Below, piece after piece: positions 44,507-54,761 of a DNA stretch of 64,000 nucleotides. Made by a program: the position numbers and the translations under genes. The stretch's first letter is position 1. Each line of letters opens with the position of its first letter. This stretch comes from Photobacterium aphoticum. Lineage in GTDB: Bacteria; Pseudomonadota; Gammaproteobacteria; Enterobacterales; Vibrionaceae. The stretch is taken from contig NZ_LDOV01000025.1 of assembly GCF_001029435.1 (NCBI RefSeq), positions 62,001 to 126,000 of the forward strand, written 5' to 3'. The notes beneath the pieces were generated by a model. That model saw only the letters and a program-made list of their open reading frames with translations. It searched no databases and had not been told where the DNA came from.

Positions 44507-46174
44507 ATGAGTGAATCTGAAGCTCGTCCATCAAACTTTATCCGTCAGATCATTGATGCGGATTTAGCAAGTGGCAAACATACCAGCGTACATACCCGAT
44601 TCCCGCCGGAGCCAAATGGCTACCTGCATATCGGCCATGCGAAATCTATTTGTTTGAACTTCGGTATTGCTCAGGACTATCAGGGTCAATGTAACTTACG
44701 TTTCGATGACACGAACCCTGAGAAAGAAGACATCGAGTACGTTGAGTCTATTAAGAACGATGTTAACTGGTTGGGCTTCGAGTGGAGCGGTGAGATTTGC
44801 TATTCATCAAACTACTTCGATAAGCTACACGGGTTTGCAATTGAATTAATTAATAAAGGCTTAGCGTACGTTGATGAGCTAAGTCCAGAGCAAATGCGCG
44901 AGTACCGTGGTACGTTGACCGAGCCAGGTAAACACAGCCCGTACCGTGACCGTAGCGTTGAAGAAAACCTTGAGCTGTTCGCAAAAATGAAGAACGGCGA
45001 GGTTGAAGAAGGCAAGATGTGTCTTCGTGCCAAGATCGACATGGCATCACCATTCATGGTTATGCGCGATCCTGTGTTGTACCGTGTACGTTTTGCGTCA
45101 CACCACCAGACCGGTGACAAGTGGTGCATCTACCCAATGTACGACTTCACGCACTGTATTTCAGATGCGCTAGAAGGCATTACTCACTCTATCTGTACGC
45201 TAGAGTTCATGGACAACCGTCGTCTGTACGATTGGGTTCTGGAAAACATCACCATTGATTGCCAGCCACGTCAGTACGAGTTCAGCCGTCTGAACCTGGA
45301 ATACACGGTCATGTCTAAGCGTAAGCTAAACCAGCTAGTGACTGAGAAATTGGTATCTGGTTGGGATGACCCACGTATGCCGACTATCTCTGGCCTACGT
45401 CGTCGTGGCTTCACGTCTGCGTCTATCCGTGAGTTCTGTAAGCGTATCGGTGTGACTAAGCAAGACAACACGATCGAAATGAGCTCACTAGAGTCTTGTA
45501 TCCGTGATGATCTGAACGAAAACGCACCACGTGCGATGGCCGTTCTGGATCCAGTGAAAGTGGTTATTGAAAACTTCACTGGCGACGCGGAAATGCTGAA
45601 CGTGGCGAATCACCCGAACAAGCCAGAAATGGGTTCGCGTGAAGTACCGTTCACTCGTGAAGTGTACATCGAGCGTGAAGACTTCCGCGAAGAAGCGAAC
45701 AAGAAGTACAAGCGTCTGGTGCTAGGTAAAGAAGTGCGTCTACGTGGCGCGTACGTGATCAAAGCTGAACGTATCGAGAAAGATGCTGAAGGCAACATCA
45801 CAACGATCTTCTGTACTTACGACAACGAAACATTGGGTCAGAACCCAACTGACGGCCGTAAAGTGAAAGGTGTGATTCACTGGGTATCTGCAGAGCAGGG
45901 CATCCCAGCGGAAATTCGTTTGTACGATCGTCTGTTCACGGTACCAAACCCAGGTGCAGCGGAAGATTTCGTGTCAGTGATCAACCCAGAATCGCTAACT
46001 GTTCTACGTGGCTTTGTTGAGCCTGCATTGGCAAGCGCTGAAGCAGAAAAAGCGTACCAGTTTGAGCGTATGGGCTACTTCTGTGCGGACAGCAAAGATT
46101 CAAGCGCGGATGCGTTGGTCTTTAACCGTACAGTTGGTCTGCGTGACACATGGGCAAAAATGGCTGACGAGTAA
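44507..46174 (+). CDS. glnS: Glutaminyl-tRNA synthetase
   Basis: A 555-residue class I synthetase that charges tRNA-Gln. HIGH is at residues 41-44 ([14 protein letters not shown]) and the KMSKS counterpart is MSKR at 269-272. The glutamine-site region [18 protein letters not shown] and the two C-terminal anticodon-binding barrels are complete. Length is the usual one (E. coli 554). ATG 44507 follows GAGGTG at 9 nt. Codon use is biased. Confidence 0.98.
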   Translation: MSESEARPSNFIRQIIDADLASGKHTSVHTRFPPEPNGYLHIGHAKSICLNFGIAQDYQGQCNLRFDDTNPEKEDIEYVESIKNDVNWLGFEWSGEICYSSNYFDKLHGFAIELINKGLAYVDELSPEQMREYRGTLTEPGKHSPYRDRSVEENLELFAKMKNGEVEEGKMCLRAKIDMASPFMVMRDPVLYRVRFASHHQTGDKWCIYPMYDFTHCISDALEGITHSICTLEFMDNRRLYDWVLENITIDCQPRQYEFSRLNLEYTVMSKRKLNQLVTEKLVSGWDDPRMPTISGLRRRGFTSASIREFCKRIGVTKQDNTIEMSSLESCIRDDLNENAPRAMAVLDPVKVVIENFTGDAEMLNVANHPNKPEMGSREVPFTREVYIEREDFREEANKKYKRLVLGKEVRLRGAYVIKAERIEKDAEGNITTIFCTYDNETLGQNPTDGRKVKGVIHWVSAEQGIPAEIRLYDRLFTVPNPGAAEDFVSVINPESLTVLRGFVEPALASAEAEKAYQFERMGYFCADSKDSSADALVFNRTVGLRDTWAKMADE

Positions 46175-46192
46175 TCGCGCAGTATGATGCCA

Positions 46193-46225
46193 ACAAAAAA
46201 ACCAGCCGAAAGGCTGGTTTTTTTA
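46193..46225 (+). terminator. glnS terminator
   Basis: AAACCAGCC-gaaa-GGCTGGTTTTTTT; the preceding A-run may also serve the convergent fur transcript. Confidence 0.92.
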
Positions 46226-46294
46226 TGCAAGTTTTTCGTGGTAATGACGCCACAACAGACAGCGAGCAAACCACCTGTTATGCGGTCATCGGTA

Positions 46295-46741
46295 TTACTT
46301 GCGATCGTGAAGGGTGTCGTCTTCGTTACAGTTACCTTCCATGCAGTGTCCGTACAGGTACAGGCTATGGTTGGTCAGACGAACATTAAAGCTGGCTGCG
46401 ATTTCTTTCTGGCGCTTTTCAATCACTTCATCAGAAAATTCAATCACTTTGCCACAGTCTAGACAAACAAGGTGATCGTGGTGATGTTGGGTCGCCAGTT
46501 CAAAAACCGATTTACCACCTTCAAAGTGGTGGCGAGTCACAATACCGGCATCATCAAATTGGTTAAGGACGCGGTAAACCGTTGCTAGGCCAATCTCTTC
46601 ACCGATATCAATGAGCTTTTTATAAAGATCTTCAGCACTGATGTGTTGGCAGTCAGGTTGCTGGAGAACTTCCAGAATTTTAAGGCGTGGAAGCGTAACC
46701 TTTAGGCCTGCTTGTTTGAGTGCGTGATTATTATCTGACAT
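46295..46741 (-). CDS. fur: Ferric uptake regulator Fur
   Basis: A 148-residue Fe(II)-dependent repressor. The winged helix is residues 1-80 (KVTLPRLKILEVL, GLATVYRVLNQFDDAGIV). Metal-site residues are visible: HHHDH at 86-90, the CxxC zinc site Cys93/Cys96, and a second Cys pair Cys133/Cys138 in GHCMEGNC. It follows fldA on the same strand across a 454-bp gap, as in E. coli. AGGAAA precedes the ATG. Confidence 0.98.
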   Translation of the reverse strand: MSDNNHALKQAGLKVTLPRLKILEVLQQPDCQHISAEDLYKKLIDIGEEIGLATVYRVLNQFDDAGIVTRHHFEGGKSVFELATQHHHDHLVCLDCGKVIEFSDEVIEKRQKEIAASFNVRLTNHSLYLYGHCMEGNCNEDDTLHDRK

Positions 46742-46757
46742 TCGAGTTTCCTATTGG

Positions 46758-46783
46758 CTACCCGCACCCACATGATGCGGTAG
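46758..46783 (-). other. Hairpin in the fur leader
   Basis: CTACC-C-GCA (46758-46766) pairs with TGCGGTAG (46776-46783) with one bulged base. It lies 17-42 nt before the fur start codon, close to the ribosome site. Confidence 0.45.
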
Positions 46784-47148
46784 TCTTTCTCTTCTTTCCT
46801 CATTATAAGTGACCACAAGGTAACAATAAACCTTAAAACAGGTCAATCTTGCTGATATCTAACTTTTCTTTTTGTTATGTAGATGTTACTTAAGTGTGCG
46901 TTGTTGCAAGTAAAGCACACGATCACTGCCGCTTTTTTGATCTTGTTTTTACTGAGTGAGAATGAAAAGAGAGGAAGTGCATAGGTGTACCTAATAAATG
47001 AGAAATAGGCATCATTTTTGTAAGGTTTTCAACGCAGATAGCAGCCAGTTTTCACTCAAATAGAGTGTGGAAAGGGGCGTAAGGGGAGAAGATAAACGTT
47101 AAAAGGGTGAAATAAAAATGCTAATCGTACTCACTTCGGTTGTGCGAT

Positions 47149-47178
47149 AAAAAAACGCCAGACGGGGTGTCTGGCGTT
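47149..47178 (-). terminator. fldA terminator
   Basis: On the minus strand AACGCCAGAC / GTCTGGCGTT with a 5-nt loop followed by seven T, 17 nt after the stop codon. Confidence 0.92.
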
Positions 47179-47195
47179 ACATTGAGTGTGTGCAA

Positions 47196-47723
47196 TTAGT
47201 CGGCTAGTTCAGCCAGGCACATCTCTTCATAAATTTGGTTGACCCACTTTTCAACACGCTCAGCAGTCAGTTCTGGCTGGCGATCTTCGTCGATACACAG
47301 ACCGATGAAGTGGTTGTCATCCACAAGCGCTTTAGACGCTTCGAATTCAAAACCTTCTGTAGAGAAGTGACCTACGATGGTTGCGCCACGGCCTTCAACG
47401 ATGTCACGTACTGTACCCATCGCATCACAGAAGTACTCTGCGTAGTCTTCTTGGTCACCACAGCCAAAGATAGCCACTAGCTTGGTAGAGAAATCGATGT
47501 TTTCCAGTTCAGGGAAGAAGTCATCCCAGTCACACTGTGCTTCACCGTAGTACCACGTTGGGATACCCAGAAGCAACAGGTCAAAGTTATCGATATCTTC
47601 TTTGCTGCTTTTCGCAATATCTTTAACTTCAACAAGCTTCTCGCCCAGTTGTTTCTGGATCATTTTAGCGACTGCTTCAGTGTTACCTGTGTCGCTACCA
47701 AAGAAGAGTCCTACACTCGCCAT
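47196..47723 (-). CDS. fldA: Flavodoxin I
   Basis: A 175-residue long-chain flavodoxin, a cytosolic FMN electron carrier for enzymes such as radical-SAM proteins. The phosphate loop is GSDTGNTEAVA (about 9-19); GIPTWYYGEAQCDWDDFFPEL and FGCGDQEDYAEYFCDAMG are the FMN-flanking loops with Trp and Tyr. It sits upstream of fur on the same strand, the conserved fldA-fur pair. Confidence 0.97.
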   Translation of the reverse strand: MASVGLFFGSDTGNTEAVAKMIQKQLGEKLVEVKDIAKSSKEDIDNFDLLLLGIPTWYYGEAQCDWDDFFPELENIDFSTKLVAIFGCGDQEDYAEYFCDAMGTVRDIVEGRGATIVGHFSTEGFEFEASKALVDDNHFIGLCIDEDRQPELTAERVEKWVNQIYEEMCLAELAD

Positions 47724-47891
47724 AGTAGAAATTACCCGTATTAATTGTTGACCGTTAACTTGAGTGTTAACGATAGACAGAATGTCTCGCCCGGAGCAAG
47801 TCCCGGCATCTTGTACGTATACGCGTCATACGCACAAATAAATCGGTTTCAGTGTTAACCCATTGGCTCTGTTGTACCGCATTGTGGCGGT

Positions 47892-48113
47892 TTAGCCAAT
47901 ACCGGCGCCTTCCCAACTTATCTGGATCAGCCCTTTGGTGATAAAGCCCGCACAGCCTAGAAACAGCACGAGCCAGACAATTTTACGACCAAAAGGGGGA
48001 ACATTACCTTGCTTGAGGACATCGCGGATCGCCATACCGATAAAGAAGAATATCGCAGCAAACAATAAATCCAATCCGATGGATTCCAGCAAGTCCATAT
48101 GCTCGTATAACAT
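47892..48113 (-). CDS. DUF2788 family small membrane protein
   Basis: A 73-residue protein with two membrane helices (about 10-28 and 46-64) joined by a short basic loop (KQGNVPPFGRK). It matches the DUF2788 family found next to ybfF and fldA in vibrios; function unknown. GGAG lies 6 nt before the ATG at 48113. It follows ybfF on the same strand by 75 bp. Confidence 0.82.
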   Translation of the reverse strand: MLYEHMDLLESIGLDLLFAAIFFFIGMAIRDVLKQGNVPPFGRKIVWLVLFLGCAGFITKGLIQISWEGAGIG

Positions 48114-48188
48114 GTGAGTCTCCCTACCGCCGGTGTTAACACTGAGCTAGGCGCGCACTATAGCACAGACAATACCAGCCTGTTAACG

Positions 48189-48956
48189 CTAAGCCGTCTG
48201 TAAGAAGTTCAAAATGATGCGATTGACGGTCTCTGGCTTTTCCGCGTGCAGCCAGTGTCCCGTATTTGCCACCTGATGCGCTTTGGCCGTCGGAAATTGA
48301 CGTTGAATCGCCTCGCGGTGCTCTGGCAGCAGATAGTCAGATTGCTGGCCTTTCATGAACAATGTGCGGCCATGGAAAGGCGGGATCTCTTCCCAGCCCA
48401 TAATGGTGGCGTAATTGGCAATCAGGCCATCAACATTAAAACGCCAGCCGTAGTGGCCTTCTGGCAGCTTGGCAAAGGACTTGAGCAAGAACTGGCGTAC
48501 GCCGGGATCTATCACATGCTGTGACAGGTAGGTTTCTGCGTCACTGCGTTTGTGTAAGGTGTGTTGATTGACCGCTTGCAGGCCGGCAAACACATTTTCA
48601 TGGCGATGCACGTGATAGGTGACCGGCGCGATATCCAGTACCAAAAGATGGTGAATGCGCGAGGCGGCCAGTGAGGTGACAGCCATGGCCACTTTTCCGC
48701 CCATAGAATGACCAATCAGCGAGAAGCTTGGCAGATCTAACTGATCAACCACATTGAGTACATCCTGCGCTAAGGCTTGGTAGGTAAAGCTGTCACTGTG
48801 CGGGGAACGACCGTGGTTACGCAGATCCACACTGATCACTTTGTATTGCTCTTTCAAGGATCTAGCGAGTAACCCCAGGTTATCGGCGCTGCCAAACAGG
48901 CCATGGATCAAGACGATCGCATCGCCTTCTCCTTCGACGTGGTAATGAAGATTCAC
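48189..48956 (-). CDS. ybfF: Alpha/beta-hydrolase esterase YbfF
   Basis: A 255-residue esterase of the YbfF family. The nucleophile elbow is GHSMGGK (Ser near residue 90), the oxyanion phrase IHGLFGSADNL is near residue 18, and the catalytic His is in NTGHWLHAEKP near the end. E. coli YbfF hydrolyses acyl-CoA and short esters in vitro; the natural substrate is unknown. It is divergent from seqA, the same arrangement as in E. coli. Confidence 0.93.
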   Translation of the reverse strand: MNLHYHVEGEGDAIVLIHGLFGSADNLGLLARSLKEQYKVISVDLRNHGRSPHSDSFTYQALAQDVLNVVDQLDLPSFSLIGHSMGGKVAMAVTSLAASRIHHLLVLDIAPVTYHVHRHENVFAGLQAVNQHTLHKRSDAETYLSQHVIDPGVRQFLLKSFAKLPEGHYGWRFNVDGLIANYATIMGWEEIPPFHGRTLFMKGQQSDYLLPEHREAIQRQFPTAKAHQVANTGHWLHAEKPETVNRIILNFLQTA

Positions 48957-49012
48957 TGACTATTTTCTCTTGTTGTTAACGCTTTATCGTAGAGTATACC
49001 TTCGGATCACGT

Positions 49013-49018
49013 TATAAT
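49013..49018 (+). promoter_or_regulatory. Probable -10 box of seqA
   Basis: A perfect TATAAT 28 nt before the seqA start. I find no good -35 at 16-18 bp, so activity may depend on other factors. Confidence 0.4.
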
Positions 49019-49046
49019 CTCACCGTGATTTTTAAACGGAACGATA

Positions 49047-49607
49047 ATGAACACTACGATGAAGACTATTGAGGTAGACGACGAGCTATATCGTTATATC
49101 GCTAGCCAAACTCAACATATTGGCGAAAGCGCATCTGACATTCTGCGTCGCTTATTGATGATGCCCGATCAAACCGTAGAAACGCTTCAGCATGACGTGG
49201 TTATGCCAGTGCGTCCGAAAGGGATCGTGGTAAGCAAAGATGCAGGTAATGTCGTTCATACCGATCGTGTGAAAGAAATGCGTTCACTGCTGATCTCAGA
49301 TGAATTCGCAGCACAAGAAAAGGCGATTGGTCGCTTTATGCTGGTGTTGTCCTCGCTTTATCGTATCGATCCGCAAGGCTTTACTGAAGCGGCGGCCATC
49401 AAAGGGCGCACACGCGTTTATTTTGCTGACAGCGCAGAGACGCTGCTGGCGAGTGGTAAAACGACGAAACCAAAGTCGATTCCAGAGACCCCATTTTGGG
49501 TAATAACAAATACAAATACAGATCGTAAACGCCAGATGATCGAGCAACTGATGGTTAAAATGCGTTTCGGTTCTGACATCATCGAAAAAGTTTGCGGTGA
49601 AATCTAA
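49047..49607 (+). CDS. seqA: Negative regulator of replication initiation SeqA
   Basis: A 186-residue DNA-binding protein that sequesters hemimethylated GATC at the origin. The N-terminal oligomerisation region is [18 protein letters not shown] (from residue 5), the C-terminal GATC-binding domain includes [31 protein letters not shown] and the end VCGEI. ATG 49047 is used; the Met four codons later is an alternative. It is followed 38 bp later by pgm, the usual seqA-pgm operon. Its presence implies Dam methylation. Confidence 0.96.
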   Translation: MNTTMKTIEVDDELYRYIASQTQHIGESASDILRRLLMMPDQTVETLQHDVVMPVRPKGIVVSKDAGNVVHTDRVKEMRSLLISDEFAAQEKAIGRFMLVLSSLYRIDPQGFTEAAAIKGRTRVYFADSAETLLASGKTTKPKSIPETPFWVITNTNTDRKRQMIEQLMVKMRFGSDIIEKVCGEI

Positions 49608-49645
49608 ATAGGCAGTTTTGCCTTACTTCATACAAGGACAGGTTA

Positions 49646-51292
49646 ATGGCGATTCATCCTCGAGCTGGGCAGCGCGCTCAGCAAGAAGATATGCATAATA
49701 TCCCCGCGTTAGTGGCTAACTACTTCCTGATTGAACCTAATCCACAGGATCCTCAGCAGCAAGTAGCTTTTGGTACTTCCGGCCACCGTGGTACTGCGGA
49801 TAAAGGGACGTTTAACCAGCATCACATTTGGGCGATTGCACAAGCCGTTGCGGAAGTGCGCGCTGCCAATGGGGTGACGGGCCCGCTGTTTTTAGGTAAA
49901 GACACCCACGCATTGTCTGAGCCAGCCTTTACTTCCACACTGGAAGTGTTGGTGGCAAACGGTGTGAAAGTGGTGATCCAGGCAGGTCGTGGCTATACGC
50001 CAACGCCGGGTGTGTCGCATGCGATCCTGTGCCACAACGTGGTGAATGCGGATAAAGCAGACGGCATCGTGATCACGCCTTCTCACAACCCACCTCAGGA
50101 CGGCGGTATTAAGTACAACCCTGTGCACGGTGGTCCAGCAGAAGGTGCATTGACAACGGCGATTGAAAGCCGTGCCAATGCGATCATCGCTGCGGGCTTG
50201 GTGGATGTGAAGCGCGTGTCTATTGCTGACGCATTTGCCAGCGACTTGGTAGAAGAGCGTGATCTGGTAGCGCCATACGTGGACGATTTGGTGAACGTGA
50301 TCGACATGGCGGCTATCCAGCAAGCCAACCTGAAAATCGGTGTAGATCCATTGGGTGGTTCTGGCATTGAATACTGGCGTCAAATTGCCGCGCATTACGG
50401 CCTGGATCTGACGCTGGTGGATGAATCGATTGACCCATCATTCCGTTTCATGTCACTGGACAAAGACGGTGTGGTGCGTATGGACTGTTCATCGCCTTAC
50501 GCGATGGCGGGTCTGTTGGCACACAAAGACAAGTACGATCTAGCGTTCGGTAATGATCCGGATTACGATCGCCACGGCATTGTGACGCCTGCAGGTCTGA
50601 TGAACCCGAACCACTACCTTGCGGTATGTATTGACTACCTATACCGTCACCGTCCGGAGTGGAGCCAGCAGGTTGCCGTGGGTAAAACCTTGGTATCGAG
50701 CGCTCTGATTGACCGTGTGGTGGCTGATCTGGGTCGCGAACTGTGCGAAGTACCTGTGGGCTTCAAGTGGTTTGTTGATGGTCTGTACAGCGGTGAGTTG
50801 GGCTTCGGTGGTGAAGAAAGTGCAGGGGCATCGTTCCTTCGCATGGACGGCACGCCTTGGTCTACCGACAAAGACGGTATCCTACTGTGTTTGCTAGCGG
50901 CAGAAATTACGGCGGTAACGGGTAAAAACCCGCAGCAGTACTACGAAGAGCTGGCAGCGAAACACGGCGCATCTGAGTACAACCGTCTGCAAGCGGTAGC
51001 GAACGGTGAGCAAAAATCGATCCTGAGCAAACTGTCTCCAGAGATGGTCGCGGCAGAAACGCTGGCCGGTGATGCGATTACGGCGCGTCTGACCCATGCG
51101 CCAGGTAATGGTGCAGCGATCGGCGGCCTGAAAGTGACGACGGCAAACGGCTGGTTTGCGGCGCGTCCATCAGGCACAGAAGATATCTACAAGATTTACT
51201 GTGAAAGCTTCAAAGGCAAAGATCACCTTGCGTTGATCGAGCAAGAAGCGCAGGAAATCGTGAGTAAGGTATTTGCTGACGCTGGCCTGTAA
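49646..51292 (+). CDS. pgm: Phosphoglucomutase (alpha-D-glucose-1,6-bisphosphate dependent)
   Basis: A 548-residue enzyme that interconverts glucose-1-P and glucose-6-P. The phosphoserine is Ser146 in [12 protein letters not shown], the Mg site is [10 protein letters not shown], the sugar loop is [10 protein letters not shown] and the phosphate-binding end is [13 protein letters not shown]. It has the usual four-domain length. An AAGGACAGG ribosome site precedes the ATG. Confidence 0.98.
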   Translation: MAIHPRAGQRAQQEDMHNIPALVANYFLIEPNPQDPQQQVAFGTSGHRGTADKGTFNQHHIWAIAQAVAEVRAANGVTGPLFLGKDTHALSEPAFTSTLEVLVANGVKVVIQAGRGYTPTPGVSHAILCHNVVNADKADGIVITPSHNPPQDGGIKYNPVHGGPAEGALTTAIESRANAIIAAGLVDVKRVSIADAFASDLVEERDLVAPYVDDLVNVIDMAAIQQANLKIGVDPLGGSGIEYWRQIAAHYGLDLTLVDESIDPSFRFMSLDKDGVVRMDCSSPYAMAGLLAHKDKYDLAFGNDPDYDRHGIVTPAGLMNPNHYLAVCIDYLYRHRPEWSQQVAVGKTLVSSALIDRVVADLGRELCEVPVGFKWFVDGLYSGELGFGGEESAGASFLRMDGTPWSTDKDGILLCLLAAEITAVTGKNPQQYYEELAAKHGASEYNRLQAVANGEQKSILSKLSPEMVAAETLAGDAITARLTHAPGNGAAIGGLKVTTANGWFAARPSGTEDIYKIYCESFKGKDHLALIEQEAQEIVSKVFADAGL

Positions 51293-51312
51293 GGTCTGCC
51301 TTGTTTGAATGA

Positions 51313-51338
51313 GAAACGCCCGCTTGCGGGCGTTTTTT
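51313..51338 (+). terminator. pgm terminator
   Basis: AACGCCCGC-tt-GCGGGCGTTTTTT, 23 nt after the pgm stop; the DUF1853 gene converges from the other side. Confidence 0.92.
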
Positions 51339-51349
51339 ATGCCTGCTAT

Positions 51350-52162
51350 TTATGCCTCGGAGCGTCTCTGCGGCCAGTGCATAGGCATCACAAACCATAA
51401 CTGTTCATCCGGTGCGACGGCCATGGTCGGGTGCGTCACAGTAGAAAGCGACGGGGTGGGTGATAAATGGGCGTAACGTGGCGGGACAATCCAATCTAGT
51501 TTGGTGATAGCACGCAGACCCAATCCCTCACATTCGTTGGCATAACACCATTGCCCGAATGATGCCGCCGGATTAATGGCAATGCTCGATCCCGTGTCGT
51601 TACGATAAGCCGGCGTAAACAGGCGACCTTGCATGATCAGGCGTTTTACCGTCGGTTGCCCAAACTGATGAGCGAATTGGGAGTGATAGGTCGACGAATC
51701 AGACAACGGCAGCTGGTGGCTCAGCATGCGCTGGGCTTTTTTGTCCAAGTTATCTTTGGCATTGGGGCCCGGCCACTGTTGTTCCCTGGCCAGATAAAAT
51801 TTGATCGCCACTTCCCAATGTTCAAGCTCACCACTGCATTTATTCTTTACTAAAAAATCAATCGCGCCGACGGTACGTCCCGCGTCATGCAACTGAATTT
51901 CCTCGGCAACCATCTCATAGTCGGGGTGGTGTGTGATTAATTGCTGCCATAGCCATTGGTAGAAAAAGCCCAGCCGGGTATTGCCGTTATAGGTGACCTG
52001 CTCAGGGATCACGGCGGCGTGCCGAAATGCGTTCAGCCAGGCCTGATCGGCAATGGGGGCTGTGTCATGCGTACTGTGTAAGAGGGGCGGCAGGGACAGT
52101 ACCGCTTCGAAGTAGTGGCGTAAGCAAGGCGGTAGCGGTAAATGTGGCGGTGCTTGCGTCAT
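51350..52162 (-). CDS. DUF1853 family protein, nuclease-like core
   Basis: A 270-residue cytosolic protein of the DUF1853 family. Its best-conserved part, residues about 95-150, reads GAIDFLVKN ... HWEVAIKFYLAR, that is a β-strand Asp followed by a Glu-x3-Lys, reminiscent of the PD-(D/E)xK nuclease core. The family occurs beside housekeeping genes in vibrios and pseudomonads with no established role. I infer a possible nuclease or DNA-binding fold; activity is unproven. It stands alone between converging pgm and diverging nif3-family gene. Confidence 0.75.
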   Translation of the reverse strand: MTQAPPHLPLPPCLRHYFEAVLSLPPLLHSTHDTAPIADQAWLNAFRHAAVIPEQVTYNGNTRLGFFYQWLWQQLITHHPDYEMVAEEIQLHDAGRTVGAIDFLVKNKCSGELEHWEVAIKFYLAREQQWPGPNAKDNLDKKAQRMLSHQLPLSDSSTYHSQFAHQFGQPTVKRLIMQGRLFTPAYRNDTGSSIAINPAASFGQWCYANECEGLGLRAITKLDWIVPPRYAHLSPTPSLSTVTHPTMAVAPDEQLWFVMPMHWPQRRSEA

Positions 52163-52384
52163 GGGATCTCCCTGTGTGTGAGGTGATAGCCGTTGTTATC
52201 TGATCGAGAGTGTGGGTGATCGTGAATAAGATAATAACAGGACGCGGATTCGCTGGGCACCGATACCGGCAAGATGTCAGAGGCTTATCACCGAATGAAA
52301 GGGATCACGGGTTACGGATTAGGGCTTTTTTCCCTTTGTTTTCCGGTTAGAATGAGAAAGATCCCGCGAGAAGGAAGCAGAACA

Positions 52385-53143
52385 ATGAACAACATCCAAC
52401 TAGAGTCGGTGCTCAACGAACTATTGAGCCCGCATTTGATCAACGACTACTGCCCGAACGGCTTGCAAGTGGAAGGCAAATCGGAAGTTAAAAAAATCAT
52501 TACCGGTGTCACGGCGTGTCAGGCTCTGATTGATCGTGCCATTGAAGAAAAAGCAGATGCCTTATTGGTGCACCACGGCTTTTTCTGGAAAGGCGAGCCG
52601 GCGGAAATCCGTGGCATGAAATTCCGCCGCATTAAAGCCCTGATTGAAAATGGTATTAACTTGTACGCTTACCATTTGCCGCTGGATGTTCACCCGACAC
52701 TGGGCAATAACGCGATGCTGGCGCAGCTGCTGGGGCTGGAAGTCTTAGGGGGGCTGGAGCCGGGTAAGAGCAATTCTGTGGCAATTTACGGCCAGCTGGC
52801 ACAACCGATGAGCGGGACAGATTTTGCCGCGCGTATTGCGATGACACTACAGCGTGAGCCGTTGCACATTGGTGACAATGGGCCGGCTGACATTAAAACC
52901 GTGGGATGGTGTACCGGTGGCGGTCAGGACTTCATTGAGCTGGCGGCGCAGAAAGGCTTGGATGCGTTTATCTCAGGGGAGATCTCAGAGCGTACCGTAC
53001 ACACGGCGCGTGAGCTGGGGATCCATTACTTCAGCGCGGGTCACCATGCGACCGAACGTTATGGCGTGAAATCACTGGGTGAGCACCTGGCGGCTGAGCA
53101 TGGCTTTGATGTCACCTTCATTGATATCGATAACCCGGTATAA
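52385..53143 (+). CDS. ybgI: Nif3/YbgI family metal-binding protein
   Basis: A 252-residue protein of the Nif3-like family with two-metal site residues in LLVHHGFFW, YAYHLPLDVHP and SAGHHATERYGVKSLGEHL. Members are labelled GTP cyclohydrolase I type 2 homologues but E. coli YbgI's reaction is not certain; a role in metal trafficking or DNA repair has been suggested. Start is ATG 52385 after AAGGAAG. In E. coli ybgI lies not far from gltA-sdh-suc as here. Confidence 0.9.
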   Translation: MNNIQLESVLNELLSPHLINDYCPNGLQVEGKSEVKKIITGVTACQALIDRAIEEKADALLVHHGFFWKGEPAEIRGMKFRRIKALIENGINLYAYHLPLDVHPTLGNNAMLAQLLGLEVLGGLEPGKSNSVAIYGQLAQPMSGTDFAARIAMTLQREPLHIGDNGPADIKTVGWCTGGGQDFIELAAQKGLDAFISGEISERTVHTARELGIHYFSAGHHATERYGVKSLGEHLAAEHGFDVTFIDIDNPV

Positions 53144-53213
53144 CAGGGTCGTGAAATCGTCTTCTTTGTGCTCCTGTCTTCGCTATGATGTCGCATTCAG
53201 GATGATGATGAAG

Positions 53214-53252
53214 CAGCAAAAAAACAAAAGGGCCGATGTGGCCCTTTTGTAT
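53214..53252 (-). terminator. gltA terminator
   Basis: On the minus strand ACAAAAGGGCC / GGCCCTTTTGT with a 5-nt loop and TTTTTTT following; it lies 24 nt after the gltA stop. Confidence 0.92.
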
Positions 53253-53273
53253 TAGTGAGACTGTGTCAGCGAG

Positions 53274-54563
53274 TTATTCACGCTCGTGCAGTGGCTTAAA
53301 TTCACGCTGCGTGTAACCGGTGTACAGCTGACGAGGGCGGCCGATACGGTTTGCCGGATCGTCATGCATTTCTGCCCAGTGGGCAATCCAGCCAATCGTA
53401 CGTGACATCGCAAAGATCACGGTAAACATAGAGACTGGAATACCGATCGCTTTAAGGATAATACCGGAGTAGAAGTCCACGTTCGGGTAGAGTTTCTTCT
53501 CAATGAAGTATTCGTCCGATAGGGCAATACGTTCCAGTTCCATCGCGACATCCAGTAGCGGATCTTGGATGTTCATCTCATCCAGTACGCTGTGACAGGC
53601 TTCACGCATCACCGTTGCACGTGGGTCATAGTTCTTGTACACGCGGTGACCAAAGCCCATTAGACGGAAAGGATCATCTTTGTCCTTCGCGCGCTCAATA
53701 AACTCAGGAATCGCTTCTACGCTGCCGATTTCTTCCAGCATCTTCAGACACGCTTCATTGGCGCCACCGTGTGCCGGACCCCATAGCGAGGCAATACCTG
53801 CCGCGATACAGGCAAATGGGTTGGCACCCGAAGAGCCCGCAAGACGTACGGTTGAGGTAGAGGCATTCTGTTCATGATCCGCATGCAGGGTAAAGATCTT
53901 ATCCATAGCACGCGCCACCACTGGGCTCACTTCGTACTCTTCACACGGTGTCGCAAACATCATGTGCAGGAAGTTCTCGGCGTAGTCCAGATCATTTCGT
54001 GGGAAAATGAATGGCTGACCGATGGAATACTTGTAACACATTGCAGCCAGTGTCGGCATTTTAGACAGCAAGCGGAATGCAGTGATTTCGCGGTGGGTAT
54101 CGTTATTGATATCCAGTGAATCGTGATAGAAGGCGGCAAGTGCACCCACCACACCACACATAACGGCCATAGGGTGAGCATCACGACGGAAGCCGTGGAA
54201 GAAGCTGGAAATCTGCTCATGCACCATAGTATGACGCGTTACCGTAGTACGGAACGTTTCATATTGCTCACGGGTAGGGACTTCGCCGTAAAGCAGGATA
54301 TAACAGACTTCGAGGTAATCAGCGTTATTAGCCAGTTGGTCAATCGGGTAGCCACGGTGGAGCAGAATACCTTTATCACCATCAATGTAGGTAATTTGAG
54401 ATTCACAAGATGCTGTGGCGAGAAAACCAGGGTCAAAAGTAAAATAACCGTTAGCGCCTAATTGGCGTACATCAATTACTTCAGGCCCTTCTGTGCCCCC
54501 GATAATCGGCAGTTCGACGGGTGCTTTCCCTTCAATGTGAAGAGTAGCTTTCTTGTCTGCCAT
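53274..54563 (-). CDS. gltA: Citrate synthase
   Basis: A 429-residue type II (hexameric, NADH-sensitive) citrate synthase. Active-site residues are visible in [26 protein letters not shown] and the late Asp region [11 protein letters not shown]. The N-terminal β-domain typical of Gram-negative enzymes is present ([20 protein letters not shown]). It is divergent from sdhC across 409 bp and feeds the same cycle. Confidence 0.98.
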   Translation of the reverse strand: MADKKATLHIEGKAPVELPIIGGTEGPEVIDVRQLGANGYFTFDPGFLATASCESQITYIDGDKGILLHRGYPIDQLANNADYLEVCYILLYGEVPTREQYETFRTTVTRHTMVHEQISSFFHGFRRDAHPMAVMCGVVGALAAFYHDSLDINNDTHREITAFRLLSKMPTLAAMCYKYSIGQPFIFPRNDLDYAENFLHMMFATPCEEYEVSPVVARAMDKIFTLHADHEQNASTSTVRLAGSSGANPFACIAAGIASLWGPAHGGANEACLKMLEEIGSVEAIPEFIERAKDKDDPFRLMGFGHRVYKNYDPRATVMREACHSVLDEMNIQDPLLDVAMELERIALSDEYFIEKKLYPNVDFYSGIILKAIGIPVSMFTVIFAMSRTIGWIAHWAEMHDDPANRIGRPRQLYTGYTQREFKPLHERE

Positions 54564-54614
54564 AACAATCTCCTTTGTATTTTTATAATCCTAATCCAAG
54601 GCGGATGTATGATT

Positions 54615-54643
54615 GTTGTACCGCTGGACTTTGAAAATGTCAA
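54615..54643 (-). promoter_or_regulatory. gltA promoter
   Basis: On the minus strand a consensus -35 TTGACA (54638-54643), 17-bp spacer and -10 TACAAC (54615-54620). The start would be about 45 nt before the ATG. Confidence 0.65.
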
Positions 54644-54732
54644 TTTTTGTACACCAATACGTGCGCTTGTTAATAACTTTGAATAAAAAAGTATAAATTT
54701 CTAAAAGCGTGTTAGCGGTCATGTAACGGCGT

Positions 54733-54761
54733 TTGTATTTGAATGTTACGGGGCGTATACT
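54733..54761 (+). promoter_or_regulatory. sdhC promoter
   Basis: -35 TTGTAT (54733-54738), spacer of 17 bp and -10 TATACT (54756-54761). It gives a leader of about 205 nt. Confidence 0.55.

Larger units (their letters stand above)
46742..47195. other. Region between fldA and fur
   Basis: No supported ORF. On the minus strand a TATAAT box (46802-46807) lies about 60 nt before fur and is a candidate -10 without a good -35; a leader hairpin follows. The rest to the fldA terminator (47149) holds nothing I recognise, including no clear Fur box and no small uof-like frame. Confidence 0.5.

Noticed and set aside
46900..47148. Fur box or small regulatory frame between fldA and fur
   Set aside because: A few GAGAAT-like half matches only; no 19-bp Fur palindrome and no conserved short frame.
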